A stretch of DNA of 64,000 bases, taken from the NCBI GenBank assembly GCA_021405325.1, contig QWII01000027.1, positions 40,185 through 104,184 on the forward strand. Reading direction: 5' to 3'. Below, piece by piece: positions 35,763 to 44,988 of the stretch. How positions within the stretch are numbered: position 1 is the stretch's first letter; each line of letters opens with the position of its first letter. The notes under the pieces were generated by a model. That model was not told where the DNA came from and did not search any database. It worked only from the letters and a program-made list of their open reading frames with translations. The DNA comes from Caldilinea sp. CFX5 (GTDB lineage: Bacteria; Chloroflexota; Anaerolineae; Caldilineales; Caldilineaceae). The position numbers and the translations under genes were made by a program.

Positions 35763-36239
35763 TTATGTGTACTCCGGTGGGAGCGGGCGCGGCGGGAAGA
35801 GATCGAGCAGGGTAAATTGGACGAAGACGGCGAAATTGGCATCCATCGTCGTGTATTGGTTGATGCGCACCCAGCCAATCTGCTGGGAATCCTGGTCTTC
35901 ATCGACCAAGGGGATCACATCACGCCCAAAGTGGCGCGGGTGGTTGGGATAGGTGGCGCTATCGACAAAATAGGCTTCGGCGGCGGCCAACCAGCCGCGG
36001 TTGAAGAGCTTCCAGCCGGTGGCGATGAGGCCGGTTGGATGTAATGCAAACAACGCCCGCGCGGCGGCGACGCTGTTGGGAAAGATCCACTGATGGCCGC
36101 CCAACTTTAGCGTGCGTTCGGCACGGTATTGCCAGAGCGGCGTCGGGTATTTGGCCCGGGCCTGGCGGATGGCGGCGACGGTTTGGTCGGGTAGGACCAG
36201 GGTTTGTTGGTTGGGAAAAGTAACAGTATCGGTTGTCAT
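35763..36239 (-). CDS. Hypothetical protein
   Basis: 158 residues. I do not recognise a family. Visible features are LKLGGHQWIFPNSVAAARALFALHPTG, HFGRDVIPLVDEDQDSQQIG and a hydrophobic C-terminus VFVQFTLLDLFPPRPLPPEYT. No signal or membrane span. Coding quality is supported by normal codon use and the absence of a better frame. It follows the operon ending at 36375 but is separated by 135 bases that include a repeated motif. Confidence 0.6.
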   Translation of the reverse strand: MTTDTVTFPNQQTLVLPDQTVAAIRQARAKYPTPLWQYRAERTLKLGGHQWIFPNSVAAARALFALHPTGLIATGWKLFNRGWLAAAEAYFVDSATYPNHPRHFGRDVIPLVDEDQDSQQIGWVRINQYTTMDANFAVFVQFTLLDLFPPRPLPPEYT

Positions 36240-36305
36240 CGGACCATTGATTCGCTTTGCACTGGTGATTGAAAAGTACCTACTCTGCCCGCTCGTGGCC
36301 GGTCA

Positions 36306-36330
36306 CCGGTTGCCTTCTAGGCGCGGCTAC
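36306..36330. repeat. GCCTTCTAGGCGCC-type motif, copy 2
   Basis: GGTTGCCTTCTAGGCGCGGC lies between the stop at 36375 and the ATG at 36239. It is flanked by GCTCGT and ACGAGC, giving an outer stem. Compare 27154 and 52955. Confidence 0.45.
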
Positions 36331-36374
36331 GAGCGCAGTAGTTCCATTGAAACGTTGCTTGGCGTTGTTCGATC

Positions 36375-37319
36375 TTACCTCAAAGCATTCCACCAACGCA
36401 ACACGCGCAAGGCGCGCAATGTATTCCAACGACTTGGCCCGCCGATTTTCTCCATCTCGAAGAAGGTTTTGCCGCTGTATTTTTGCTGTACCGGCCATAG
36501 GCCATCGTTGCGCTGCCGTTGCTGAAGAAGCGCAATTGCGTCTTGCAGGCGGCTGTCACGGGGGGCGTCGGCCCGCGCAAAGTAGGCCAGCCCGCGCAAC
36601 AGGTCGTAATGCCAGCGGTGGGGAAAGGAGAGCATGGTGAACTTCGGGTTGATGATCGCGCCGGTTTTGTCCGACTTAAAGAGATGATGTTGCAGCAACA
36701 GTTCCAGCGCGCCCTGTTCGGCGGCCAGGAGTTCAGCACGGCGATAGCTGTTGCCGCTTTCCAGATATTCGCGCACACCTTCCAACACATTCAAGGTGGT
36801 GTGAAACGAGCTATGATGTGGATGTGGCCGGCGCGACCGGCGACAATTCCAGGCGCCATCGGGCATCAACTCGGCCAGGAGGTTATCGACAATGGCGTCG
36901 ATGCGGGCGTCGTGCAGGCCAAAGTAGACGGCAACCTGCAAGATCATGCCGACAATGCAGCGGTCACAGGCGGCCAGCTTCTGTTGAAATTTTTGATCGC
37001 ACTGCTCCCCCAACAATTCATTCAGCATCAGGTGGGCGCCCCGTTGCGCCGCGGCGCCGGTTGGCGGAATGCCGATGGCGCACAAGGTCAACAGCGTGTA
37101 GGTGGTTGATGTCCACTTGGGCGAATAGATGCCGCCCCCCCAGCGCCCGTCGGCGTCTTGCAGGGCCAGCAGGTGGGCGCCCCAGCCGCTTTCCAGTGTC
37201 CGTTGACGTTCGGCTTGCCACTCGTGCGCCGGGGCATCACGCAGGTCGCGCAGGGTTTGCCAACGGATCGCCGGGTCGCCCTCCATGAGCCAAGAAATGA
37301 CGTTATTCGTTATAGTCAT
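36375..37319 (-). CDS. Terpene-cyclase/prenyltransferase alpha-alpha toroid-like protein
   Basis: 314 residues. Repeats similar to squalene-hopene cyclase and prenyltransferase QW motifs are seen: LALQDADGRWGGGIYSP, LMPDGAWNCRR and LLQQRQRNDGLWPVQQKY, spaced along an all-helical protein. It lacks an obvious DxDD cyclase motif, so it is probably not a terpene cyclase; proteins with this fold occur as stand-alone unknowns in Chloroflexota. Its start overlaps the stop of the threonine-dehydratase gene (ATGA) and has AAGGAGG upstream, showing translational coupling. Last gene of the 42.1-36.4 kb operon. Confidence 0.65.
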   Translation of the reverse strand: MTITNNVISWLMEGDPAIRWQTLRDLRDAPAHEWQAERQRTLESGWGAHLLALQDADGRWGGGIYSPKWTSTTYTLLTLCAIGIPPTGAAAQRGAHLMLNELLGEQCDQKFQQKLAACDRCIVGMILQVAVYFGLHDARIDAIVDNLLAELMPDGAWNCRRSRRPHPHHSSFHTTLNVLEGVREYLESGNSYRRAELLAAEQGALELLLQHHLFKSDKTGAIINPKFTMLSFPHRWHYDLLRGLAYFARADAPRDSRLQDAIALLQQRQRNDGLWPVQQKYSGKTFFEMEKIGGPSRWNTLRALRVLRWWNALR

Positions 37320-38287
37320 CATACCTCCTTCTCTTGCCACGGCAGCCGCTCTAGATCGACATTGCCACCCGACAAAATCACGCCAACCCGCTGACCGGCC
37401 AGATCGATCTTCTCTTCCCACAAGGCCGCAACCGGCACGACCGCCGACGGTTCCACAATCAACTTGCTGCGCTCCCAGAGAAACTTCATGGCTGCGATAA
37501 TGGCCGTTTCGCTCACCGTCACAACCTGTTCGACCCGTTGCTGGATGATGGGAAAGGTCAGGTCGCCCAGTGCGGTCAACAACCCGTCCGCAATGGTTTT
37601 GGGGTTGACCGACGGGAGGATCGTACCGGCAGCCAATGAACGAAAGGCGTCATCGGCCCCGGCCGGTTCGGCAGCGATCACACGGATGCCGGGTGATAAC
37701 TCGGTGGCGGCAATGGCTGTGCCACTGAGCAACCCGCCGCCCCCTACTGGCGTCATGATTACGTCCAGTTCCGGCATATCGCTTAACAATTCCAAGGCGG
37801 CTGTGCCCTGGCCGGTGATGACAGCGAGGTTGTTGTACGGATGCACCGCCGTGGCGCCTGTCGCCGCCACGACTTGGGCCAGGGTCGCTTCACGCGCGGC
37901 CAGCGTTGGTTCGCAAAAGGTGATCTGTCCGCCGTAGCCGGCCACCGCCGCCTTTTTCACTGCCGGGGCGTTGCTGGGCATGACAATATGGGCGGGAATG
38001 CCTCGCAGTCGCGCCGCCAGGGCCAGCGCCTGGGCATGGTTGCCGGAGGAATGGGTCGCCACCCCGCGTGCCGCCTCTTTATCGGATAGGGCAAAGACGG
38101 CATTACAGGCGCCGCGAAACTTAAACGCGCCTACCTTTTGCAAATTCTCACATTTGAGGAAAAGCTGCGCGTCCAGCCGCTGATTCAGACTTTGACAAGT
38201 CATCACTGGGGTGCGATGGGCATAGGGTCGAATCCGTTCGGCAGCAGTGCGAATGTCGGCTAAGGTTGGCATGATCATGGCCGTCAT
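37319..38287 (-). CDS. Threonine/serine dehydratase or racemase (PLP fold type II)
   Basis: 322 residues without a C-terminal ACT domain, the catabolic or serine-racemase size. The PLP Lys56 is in GAFKFRGA, SSGNHAQ binds the phosphate region, GGGGLLSG is the glycine loop, and LSGGN is near the end. It would convert Thr to 2-oxobutyrate or Ser to pyruvate, or racemise Ser/Thr; these cannot be split by eye. The start may be any of three close ATGs at 38287, 38278 and 38272. It overlaps the toroid-protein gene and follows the kinase cluster by 90 bases. Confidence 0.9.
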   Translation of the reverse strand: MTAMIMPTLADIRTAAERIRPYAHRTPVMTCQSLNQRLDAQLFLKCENLQKVGAFKFRGACNAVFALSDKEAARGVATHSSGNHAQALALAARLRGIPAHIVMPSNAPAVKKAAVAGYGGQITFCEPTLAAREATLAQVVAATGATAVHPYNNLAVITGQGTAALELLSDMPELDVIMTPVGGGGLLSGTAIAATELSPGIRVIAAEPAGADDAFRSLAAGTILPSVNPKTIADGLLTALGDLTFPIIQQRVEQVVTVSETAIIAAMKFLWERSKLIVEPSAVVPVAALWEEKIDLAGQRVGVILSGGNVDLERLPWQEKEV

Positions 38288-38377
38288 CTTCCTTCATCTT
38301 CTTTGTTATAAAACTGATACATATTTCATCAGCGCACCTGTCCCGTAGGGACGCGGCAGACCTGTTGTATCCCCCAA

Positions 38378-39259
38378 TTAACTCACCCAGTGCAAGATCG
38401 CCGCACAGCGCTTCGGGTCTTCCGTCAAGCCGACGCTGAGGCCCCAAAGCCAGTAATCCACACAGCGCACAAGCGTCCAGTCGCGCGCCAGGGTTTCATC
38501 CAGTTCCGCCGCTGCCACTAGAATGGCAAAATGACGATCAAGCCCGCCCGTCGCTTCGATTTCGTCCAAACGATTCATGAACAGTTGCATGATGCCAAAT
38601 TCCGGGTCGCCGATCACCACCTTGGGATCGACGGCCAGCCACGGTTCGCGCCAGCCGGCCAGGACATTGTCGTAATGGAGATCATAGTTGACCAGGCGGT
38701 TGCCCGCAGTTGCACCGTGGCGCAGCGCCAGGTCACAGGCGCGCTCCAAGAGATGACGTGACATCGGCTGACCATCCTGTTCCCAGCGTTTCGGTAGACT
38801 GTGAGCAATCTCAGCCGCCAACGTTGGTAAGGAGCGCAGCTTGACGGTGGCGGGGATCGCCAGGCGACGGAGCAGACGCCCGGCAACCACCAGCGCCTCG
38901 TCAACGGGGAGATCATACAGGGAACGCCGGTGGTCCAGCCGCTCCAGGAGCATCGCCCCCAGCGCCGGCTCCACCGCCAACAGCCGCACCGCGCCGGCCC
39001 CATTCCAGGCGGTCAGCGCCAGCGCTTCGTCGGCGTTTGAGTCGTCAAGCCAGGAAACTTTTAGGACACAAGCGTCCGTGCCGCGCTGCACGGGGATGAC
39101 TACGCCGAGGTAGCCGTGCAGCGGCGCACCGTCGATGACCAGATTCCACCGATGACAGAGAGCATCGACGAGACGCGGCAAGCTGTCAATCCATTGACGA
39201 CCTGCTTCGCCTTCGCGTCTGATGGTGTCACGGGCAAAGGTTTCAGGAACCACAAACAT
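38378..39259 (-). CDS. APH(6)-type aminoglycoside/hydroxyurea phosphotransferase
   Basis: 293 residues. It resembles streptomycin 6-kinase: GYLGVVIPVQRGTDACVLKVSW for the nucleotide lobe, LLERLDHRRSLYDLPVDEAL, and the catalytic VNYDLHYDNVLAG with the metal site AVDPKVVIGDPEFG. The normal HGDLH is NYDLH here, as in many APH(6) family members. Such proteins can inactivate streptomycin or hydroxyurea, but environmental relatives often have other substrates. It is third in a tightly spaced set with a GNAT and two other kinases. Confidence 0.82.
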   Translation of the reverse strand: MFVVPETFARDTIRREGEAGRQWIDSLPRLVDALCHRWNLVIDGAPLHGYLGVVIPVQRGTDACVLKVSWLDDSNADEALALTAWNGAGAVRLLAVEPALGAMLLERLDHRRSLYDLPVDEALVVAGRLLRRLAIPATVKLRSLPTLAAEIAHSLPKRWEQDGQPMSRHLLERACDLALRHGATAGNRLVNYDLHYDNVLAGWREPWLAVDPKVVIGDPEFGIMQLFMNRLDEIEATGGLDRHFAILVAAAELDETLARDWTLVRCVDYWLWGLSVGLTEDPKRCAAILHWVS

Positions 39260-39268
39260 CGTCAGTTA

Positions 39269-40189
39269 TCACCTTTTGTAAATAAATGCTTTCGTCTCAT
39301 CGACGGCGCCTAGCGACCCATAGAGGGCGACCGCTTCCGGGCTGTAGCCAGTGATATAGGCTCGCCGCATCCCCATCTGCTGCAGCCGATAAAGACATTC
39401 TTGAATCACAGCGCGTGCAAGGCCCCGCCGGCGGTAGTCGCTATGGGTGCAGACCCGCTCGATGTCGGCTTCGGCATTGCGGGCGTCGATCAACGCTTCG
39501 CAGCCGGCGACAAAACGGCCATCGGGCGCCACGACACAGAGGTCCGTCGGGGCATGATAGATCGGGCCGTGATGGCTGTGGTTGTAGAAGAGGAGCGCTT
39601 CCTGCACCTCTTCCTCCGTGAATGTACTTTTGCCTTGAAAGGCGTTGGCGCGCAGCAGCCGTTGCGCCCAATAATTGGGATAGACGTCCAGATCGACAAT
39701 GGTAAAGCCTGCCTCTAACGGCACGCGAGGGGGCAGTTCCTTGGTCAAGTCAAAGCGCCGGGTGAAGAATGTCCCAGCGTGTTGGAAACCATACTCTTGG
39801 AGGATGGCGGCCTCGGCCGCCTGTTGTTCGGTAATTTCGATGGCAAATGGTGGCTGGCGTTCGCCCCAGTGGGCCAACACCCAGGCCAACATCTCGGTAA
39901 AGAGAAAGCGATAGCCGTCGGCGGTGATGATAGCAAAGCCGGCGTCGCCATTCTCCGCAATGACAAAGCCGGCCAGGTCGCCAAAGGCATCAAACCAAAG
40001 CTGGGCGTTTTGGCCGCAAAAGTCGGGGACGGCCCGTTTGTTTTCGTAGAGACCATATTTCCAATCGACAAAACGTCCCAGGCACCAGGTTGAGTAGGTG
40101 CGGATCGGTTGGTTATTGGCGATGATAAAGCGACCGAGCCGGTTGAAATCACCGGCTTCTTCGGCGTAGTTGCGATGTGTTGTTTTCAT
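39269..40189 (-). CDS. GNAT family N-acetyltransferase
   Basis: 306 residues. The C-terminal GNAT domain has the acetyl-CoA loop THSDYRRRGLARAVIQECLYRL with R/QxxGxG/A spacing, followed by GMRRAYITGYSPEAVALYGSLG. The N-terminal half (about 150 residues) has a second, degenerate acetyltransferase-like fold. Only 8 bases separate it from the upstream kinase and 9 from the next, so all are likely one transcript. Substrate unknown; aminoglycoside-like or protein substrates are possible. Confidence 0.85.
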   Translation of the reverse strand: MKTTHRNYAEEAGDFNRLGRFIIANNQPIRTYSTWCLGRFVDWKYGLYENKRAVPDFCGQNAQLWFDAFGDLAGFVIAENGDAGFAIITADGYRFLFTEMLAWVLAHWGERQPPFAIEITEQQAAEAAILQEYGFQHAGTFFTRRFDLTKELPPRVPLEAGFTIVDLDVYPNYWAQRLLRANAFQGKSTFTEEEVQEALLFYNHSHHGPIYHAPTDLCVVAPDGRFVAGCEALIDARNAEADIERVCTHSDYRRRGLARAVIQECLYRLQQMGMRRAYITGYSPEAVALYGSLGAVDETKAFIYKR

Positions 40190-40197
40190 AGCGTTCT

Positions 40198-41199
40198 CTA
40201 ACTCAGATGGACGGCCAGCGCCGTAAAATCAAAATCAATAAAAGGCAACTCTTGCTCGATCCTGGCTTTGCGGCCCCGCATAAAGCGCGCACACCATTCG
40301 TGAGCGATATTGTTGACATCAAAATCGCGATGAATCACCCCATACAGCTCCAGTTCGCGCAGCTTCAAGAAGTGGGGAATCTCCTGTAACCAGCGCGGGT
40401 CTAAGCGATAAAGCTGGCTGTAGCCGCGCAGGAAGTGGGCCATAAATTCTTGGGTGAAGGCCGGCCAGTCGGCGGCGTCCATTACGGTGTAGAAGAGGAC
40501 AATGGCAATATCATTCGCATACCAGCCGTAAGCGCAATCATCAAAATCAAAGAGCGTAATGTTGCCGCCCTCATCGACCAGAAAATTGCTGCCATGTGCG
40601 TCCTGGTGGGTCAGCCCGTAGACGGTGTTGTCTTTGGGCAGGGTGTGGAGATAGGCGCGTAGCGCAGCAAACTTTTGGCGCGCCGCTACTTCAGATGCGG
40701 GCAAATAGTGTTCGACAAAGTTCAAACTTTCGTCATCCCACGCTGGACGGCGCCAGGCAGGGTTCGCTGGTTCGTAGTGTTGCGTCAAGGCGTGCATCCG
40801 ACCCAGCAGCCGCCCATAGCTTTCATAAAGCGCCGGCGTCCAAATGTCCCATGGCTTCTGCCCATGCGCTTTGGTAAAGGCGGTCGCCAGGAAGTAACCG
40901 CCCTGCCCATCGTCGATGGCTTCCACCAACTGCTCGTTGGCCGAATGGATCGCCCTGGCAACGCCAACCCCGCCGTCCGCCAAATAGTTGATCCAATCCA
41001 CCTCGCCCCGGATCAACGCTTCACTTTTGCGCAGCGTGTGACTGAGGCGCAGAATATAGGCGCCATCAGGGCGGTCAAATTCATAAATGAAACTTTCAAA
41101 GGCATGGCGTGGACGGATCTGATCAGGGGCGATGGCATAGCGGCGCCGGGCTTCCTGTAAAATGCCATCATGATAGCGATCACGAATTTTCTGATCCAT
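40198..41199 (-). CDS. Phosphotransferase, APH/choline-kinase-like family
   Basis: 333 residues. The kinase lobe shows ESFIYEFDRPDGAYILRLSH, and the catalytic loop is GLTHQDAHGSNFLVDEGG with the metal-binding LFDFDDCAYGW. This pattern (HQDAHxxN and DFDD) fits the APH superfamily close to homoserine kinase II and Fub7-like phosphotransferases. It starts 3 bases after the upstream kinase stop. Substrate unknown. It may be a resistance-type or metabolic kinase. Confidence 0.88.
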   Translation of the reverse strand: MDQKIRDRYHDGILQEARRRYAIAPDQIRPRHAFESFIYEFDRPDGAYILRLSHTLRKSEALIRGEVDWINYLADGGVGVARAIHSANEQLVEAIDDGQGGYFLATAFTKAHGQKPWDIWTPALYESYGRLLGRMHALTQHYEPANPAWRRPAWDDESLNFVEHYLPASEVAARQKFAALRAYLHTLPKDNTVYGLTHQDAHGSNFLVDEGGNITLFDFDDCAYGWYANDIAIVLFYTVMDAADWPAFTQEFMAHFLRGYSQLYRLDPRWLQEIPHFLKLRELELYGVIHRDFDVNNIAHEWCARFMRGRKARIEQELPFIDFDFTALAVHLS

Positions 41200-41202
41200 G
41201 GC

Positions 41203-42120
41203 TCACCTTCCTTGTGCGGCTAGTGTGGCAAACGCTTGGGTGACAAACCAACGATGGCTTTCCTTCATGGCCTTTTCAGTTGCGGCGTCCAGCCCCCAAG
41301 TGTGCAATTTGCCCGCTGGTCGCAAGGCGGCGCACAAATCCCAGTAGGGCAGATTGGCCCAATCGAGATCCGTCAAGCGGCGATATTGTTCCGTAAAATC
41401 CGTCATTGCCTCAGCGCCCAAGGCCCACAACAGTTCGAGCCGGCTATTGCCCACATCGGCCAGCGGATCGCCTATGGCGGCATCCTCCCAGTCGATCACC
41501 GCCGCCAGCCGCCCATCGTGCCAGAGGAGGTTGCCCGGCCAAAAGTCGCCATGCAGCAGGGCCGCAGGATTGGTTTGCGGTAACGGCCAGAGCGCTTCCA
41601 ATCGGTCGCGCAGCGGCGCTTCGTGTAAGGTCGTGTCCAACACTGCGGGCCGCGCGCCAAACCCTTTGCCATGATTTGCCAGAAAGGCGAGGTCAACCCC
41701 GGTAGCCTGGACTTGATGAATTTGCGCCAGTTGTGCAGCCATCTGCTCCACAAAAGCAGCTACATTCGCCGGAGCAAATTCCGGCGCCCCTTCTACATAT
41801 TCAAGCACAAGACCAGGGCTGTTGAAAAATTCGCCTGCTTGATCGAGATAATAGGGGGCAGGCGCCGCCACACCGGTCTGTTGGAGTACTTGTAAAAGTC
41901 GGAATTCAGTTGTGGCGATTTGCGGATTGCCTTGCCGGTCGCGCAGCCCATGACGGCGAACAAGTAGTTTCTGTTGTTGTCCATCCGGGCGCCGTATCTC
42001 GACTGCCGTCACCTGGGCAGAGACGCCACCTTTGAGCGGCCAGGTGCGCAACAACTTGCTCCCCGGCGCCACACGCTGAACCAACTGCCCAAAGGCATGG
42101 CTTTCATCCATTCTCGTCAT
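41203..42120 (-). CDS. Phosphotransferase, APH family
   Basis: 305 residues. Motifs: LLVRRHGLRDRQGN in the N-lobe, ALLHGDFWPGNLLWHDG (catalytic loop with His and Asp), and AVIDWEDAAIGDPLADV (metal site). It belongs to the APH family (PF01636 by type), close to proteins annotated as aminoglycoside phosphotransferases or macrolide kinases in Chloroflexota. It is the first gene of the operon, running to 36375. The 313 bases upstream (42121-42433) hold a divergent promoter for the amidohydrolase gene and no other gene. Confidence 0.88.
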   Translation of the reverse strand: MTRMDESHAFGQLVQRVAPGSKLLRTWPLKGGVSAQVTAVEIRRPDGQQQKLLVRRHGLRDRQGNPQIATTEFRLLQVLQQTGVAAPAPYYLDQAGEFFNSPGLVLEYVEGAPEFAPANVAAFVEQMAAQLAQIHQVQATGVDLAFLANHGKGFGARPAVLDTTLHEAPLRDRLEALWPLPQTNPAALLHGDFWPGNLLWHDGRLAAVIDWEDAAIGDPLADVGNSRLELLWALGAEAMTDFTEQYRRLTDLDWANLPYWDLCAALRPAGKLHTWGLDAATEKAMKESHRWFVTQAFATLAAQGR

Positions 42121-42372
42121 GAAATAACCCCAAGCAAGTTGAAGCTGCCCGATATTTGCATTGTACTGAGAAATGAGGAAAAACGCAATCCTTTACGCCG
42201 GTGGGCTGGGCGACCCTTCTCCAAAGCACATTGGTTGTCGCGGTCGCATCAATGGGAAAGCCACCTCTATCTATACGGTAGTTGCCAATTCGGTCATCTT
42301 TCGTTATAGTGACGGGAGACATCCGTATCATGTTTGCGCAATGGTAATTGATTTAGAGGGGCGTGGGCATTG

Positions 42373-42381
42373 TGGTATAAT
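42373..42381 (+). promoter_or_regulatory. Extended -10 promoter of the amidohydrolase gene
   Basis: TGGTATAAT, an extended consensus -10 element, is 52 bases before the ATG. The -35 region is weak, as expected for this class. Confidence 0.6.
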
Positions 42382-42433
42382 CAACGGTTACGGTGGGTGG
42401 CATCGTGGCTGCGGTGCGGTTAAGGAGTCAGTG

Positions 42434-43192
42434 ATGTTGATCGTTGATACGCATTGCCATGTTGGCTTGCATAAATATGAGCCGGTCGCGGTTTTGCGCT
42501 TTCACATGGCGCAGAGTGGGGTAGCGCAGGCGGTTTTTATCCAGTATATGGGGAATACCGATAATCGTTACCTGCTGGATTGTCTGGCCGCCCACCCCGG
42601 CCAGTTTGCCGCCGCTATGATTGTGGAGCCGGACGATGACGGTTCACGCATCCGTTATTGGGCAGAACAGGGCATCGGCGGGATTCGCCTACCGGCTGAT
42701 TTCCGGGGCCGCGGGCGTGATCCCCTGGCCCACTGGCGCACGGCCGCCGCGTTAGACTTGGTGGTCAGCGCCCCTTGTTCACCGGCGACCTTGCTTGGCC
42801 CCGAATTTCGGGAAGTCGTCGAACGCTTTCCCAATTTGTCCATTGTGATTGAACATCTGGGGGGCGTAGGGCGGGGCGCATTGCCGCCGTACAGTGAATT
42901 TCAGCAAGTGCTGGCCTTGGCCCGCTATCCAAACTTGACGATTAAATTGCCCGGTTTTGGTGAATTTTGTGAATTGCCTCACCCCTTTGCTCATATCCCG
43001 CCCCTGGTTGAGATGACGCTGACCGCTTTTGGCCCCCAACGGATCATGTGGGGGAGCGATTGGCCGCCGGTTAGCTCACGCGAGGGCTATGACAACGCGT
43101 TACGCGTCCCCCTGGACTATCTTGCACAATTGACTGAAGACGAAAAACAGTGGATCTTTGGCCGTACTGCCCAGGTGGTGTGGCGGCTCTGA
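42434..43192 (+). CDS. Amidohydrolase family 2 (TIM-barrel metal hydrolase)
   Basis: 252 residues. The N-terminal DTHCHVG gives the metal-binding His-x-His; a later His is in VIEHLGG and the catalytic Asp is in MWGSDWPP, the standard amidohydrolase_2 pattern. The ATG at 42434 has AAGGAG 7 bases upstream; the longer frame to 42173 would include the promoter. Relatives are decarboxylases and lactonases such as 4-sulfomuconolactonase or galactarolactone hydrolase. Divergent from the kinase operon. Confidence 0.88.
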   Translation: MLIVDTHCHVGLHKYEPVAVLRFHMAQSGVAQAVFIQYMGNTDNRYLLDCLAAHPGQFAAAMIVEPDDDGSRIRYWAEQGIGGIRLPADFRGRGRDPLAHWRTAAALDLVVSAPCSPATLLGPEFREVVERFPNLSIVIEHLGGVGRGALPPYSEFQQVLALARYPNLTIKLPGFGEFCELPHPFAHIPPLVEMTLTAFGPQRIMWGSDWPPVSSREGYDNALRVPLDYLAQLTEDEKQWIFGRTAQVVWRL

Positions 43193-43269
43193 TGCTGTCG
43201 GCGTGACCAACGCGGATTGCTGCCATCCCTGGTTCAGTTGCCTGGACGAGCGCTATCGACAATGAGAAC

Positions 43270-44907
43270 ATGAGTACACCAATAACCGTTAGTGAACAAT
43301 TACTGTGCGCACTCAAGCCGTTGATCGGACGGCTACAGGCCCTCGCTGCGACCGATCCTGTCGTGCGGCATGAATTGCGTCACTTGGGCGAGTCCTTACT
43401 GGCGCTGGCCGCTGAACCATCGGCAACGCTGGCTGCTCCTGCTGCCCAGGCCGACCGGGCAGGAGTAACAACGGCTACGGAAGAACCTTCTGCTGAAGCG
43501 CTTATTACGGCAAGCGAGTCGCCACTAGCCGCTGCTGAACAAACTGACTCCGCTGGCGCAACCGCCGCCCGCCTCAACGGCGCAGCGTCACGCTCCTCGG
43601 CGACCGGCAAATCCTATGCGACACTCCGCACCACGCAAGAAGCGGTATTGGTCTACAACACCGAAGGCTTCCGGCAACCTTCGATTATGACGACTTTGGA
43701 TCTGGCGGTATTGGCCCAACGTTGTGTTGTCAAAAAGGAAGCGGCTATGTGGGCCGCCCAACGCCAACGCTGCGCCGAGCAAGGGATCAGGAGTGATCCG
43801 GATCTCGATCATCAGCGTATGAAATTGATTGAGTATGCCCAAGCCTTGCCCGATTGTTACCTCTGGATGTGCCAGCGCGAGGGGCCGCCCACAGTGGATG
43901 CGGCCGCCTTTGAAGAGCTGGCCGGCTGCTTTGAAGCGACAATGGCGATTGTTCTCTTGCTGAACGATATTATCAATGATGAGGATGAGGGCGAAGATTT
44001 TCTGGAGCCGGCGCTGACGTTGGCCGGTGAAGCCCAGGCTATGTTGCGCAATGCCGTGAGCGCGGTGAACGGCACGGTTGACAGTGATCAGGTCAAACTC
44101 TTTCAATGGCTCAAGGCGACAACCAATTACTACCGCATTTATATTCGCGACTTCATGAGCAAATGGACGGCGGTCAAGCCGGAGACGTGGATTGACTTGA
44201 AAACCCGCATCGCGGAACTCGCCACCCGCATTGAAGAGGTGAAGCAGACGGTCAAACAACGGGAAAAGCTCTTTAGCAAAGTCCGTCATCGCCGCCGTGT
44301 CATTCAAGCGGCGTCCGGTCAGGAGTTATTAGAGGATTGGCAACGGCTGGTGGAGGCGGTCAATGGGTTGATCGAAAGCGGTCTGCCCCCCAGTAACACC
44401 GAGTTGCGCGAACAACTCTTGCCGGTGCTGGATCAAATGCCGGGCGGGCTGGAGGTGCCGAAAAATTTCCAACTCGTTTTGCGCGAAATTGACCGCTTTC
44501 TGGCCAAGCGGGCGCCTGCCACCGAAACCGTAGAGGCAATCACGCCGATTGCCGAAGTGCTGCAAGTTCGTTCGCTGTTGCGTGACCAAACCGTAGTGCT
44601 CATCGGCGGCGAGCGGCGGCAAGCGGCGGCCAATGCGCTCTGCAGCGCCTTTGAACTCAGGGAATTGATCTGGATCGAAGGGCACGACCAAACGTACACC
44701 GATTTTGAGCCGCACGTCGCGCGGCCCGAAGTCTCGGTGGTTCTCCTGGCGATCCGCTGGTCGCGCCATGGCTTTGGCGAGGTGAAAGAATTTTGCGACC
44801 GCTATGACAAGCCTTTTGTCCGCCTGCTGGGGGGGTATAACCCCAATCAGGTCGCCCATACCATCCTCAATCAGATCGGTCAACGGCTGTTACAACCGGA
44901 GAATTAA
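43270..44907 (+). CDS. Protein with C-terminal DUF2325-like domain
   Basis: 545 residues. Residues 1-120 are Ala/Glu/Thr-rich and probably disordered. The middle (120-440) is mostly helical with no family I recognise and includes a coiled-coil-like stretch TRIAELATRIEEVKQTVKQREK. The last 100 residues resemble DUF2325: VLIGGERRQAAANALCSAF, a central VSVVLLAIRWSRHGFGEVKEFCDRYDKPFVRL. In that family the S/R-H-x-x-x-x-V-K-x-x-C segment is conserved. Function unknown. It stands alone and converges with the Clp_N-M50 gene. Confidence 0.6.
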   Translation: MSTPITVSEQLLCALKPLIGRLQALAATDPVVRHELRHLGESLLALAAEPSATLAAPAAQADRAGVTTATEEPSAEALITASESPLAAAEQTDSAGATAARLNGAASRSSATGKSYATLRTTQEAVLVYNTEGFRQPSIMTTLDLAVLAQRCVVKKEAAMWAAQRQRCAEQGIRSDPDLDHQRMKLIEYAQALPDCYLWMCQREGPPTVDAAAFEELAGCFEATMAIVLLLNDIINDEDEGEDFLEPALTLAGEAQAMLRNAVSAVNGTVDSDQVKLFQWLKATTNYYRIYIRDFMSKWTAVKPETWIDLKTRIAELATRIEEVKQTVKQREKLFSKVRHRRRVIQAASGQELLEDWQRLVEAVNGLIESGLPPSNTELREQLLPVLDQMPGGLEVPKNFQLVLREIDRFLAKRAPATETVEAITPIAEVLQVRSLLRDQTVVLIGGERRQAAANALCSAFELRELIWIEGHDQTYTDFEPHVARPEVSVVLLAIRWSRHGFGEVKEFCDRYDKPFVRLLGGYNPNQVAHTILNQIGQRLLQPEN

Positions 44908-44988
44908 ACGGCGTAGACCCATGCAAGGCCATTGTTTGTGGGCTTGCCCTGAACAGCGCCAATCCGTCTCTGTTATCTCTTCCCCGAT

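Noticed and set aside
38378..39259. True streptomycin resistance gene
   Set aside because: Family resemblance is clear, but environmental members frequently act on other substrates, so resistance is not claimed.
42173..42433. N-terminal extension of the amidohydrolase
   Set aside because: It contains an extended -10 promoter, and the conserved DTHCHVG start follows the ATG at 42434 with a good ribosome site.
44908..44988. Terminator between convergent genes
   Set aside because: Only a weak hairpin candidate, GCAAGGCC against GGGCTTGC, was found; not strong enough to list.
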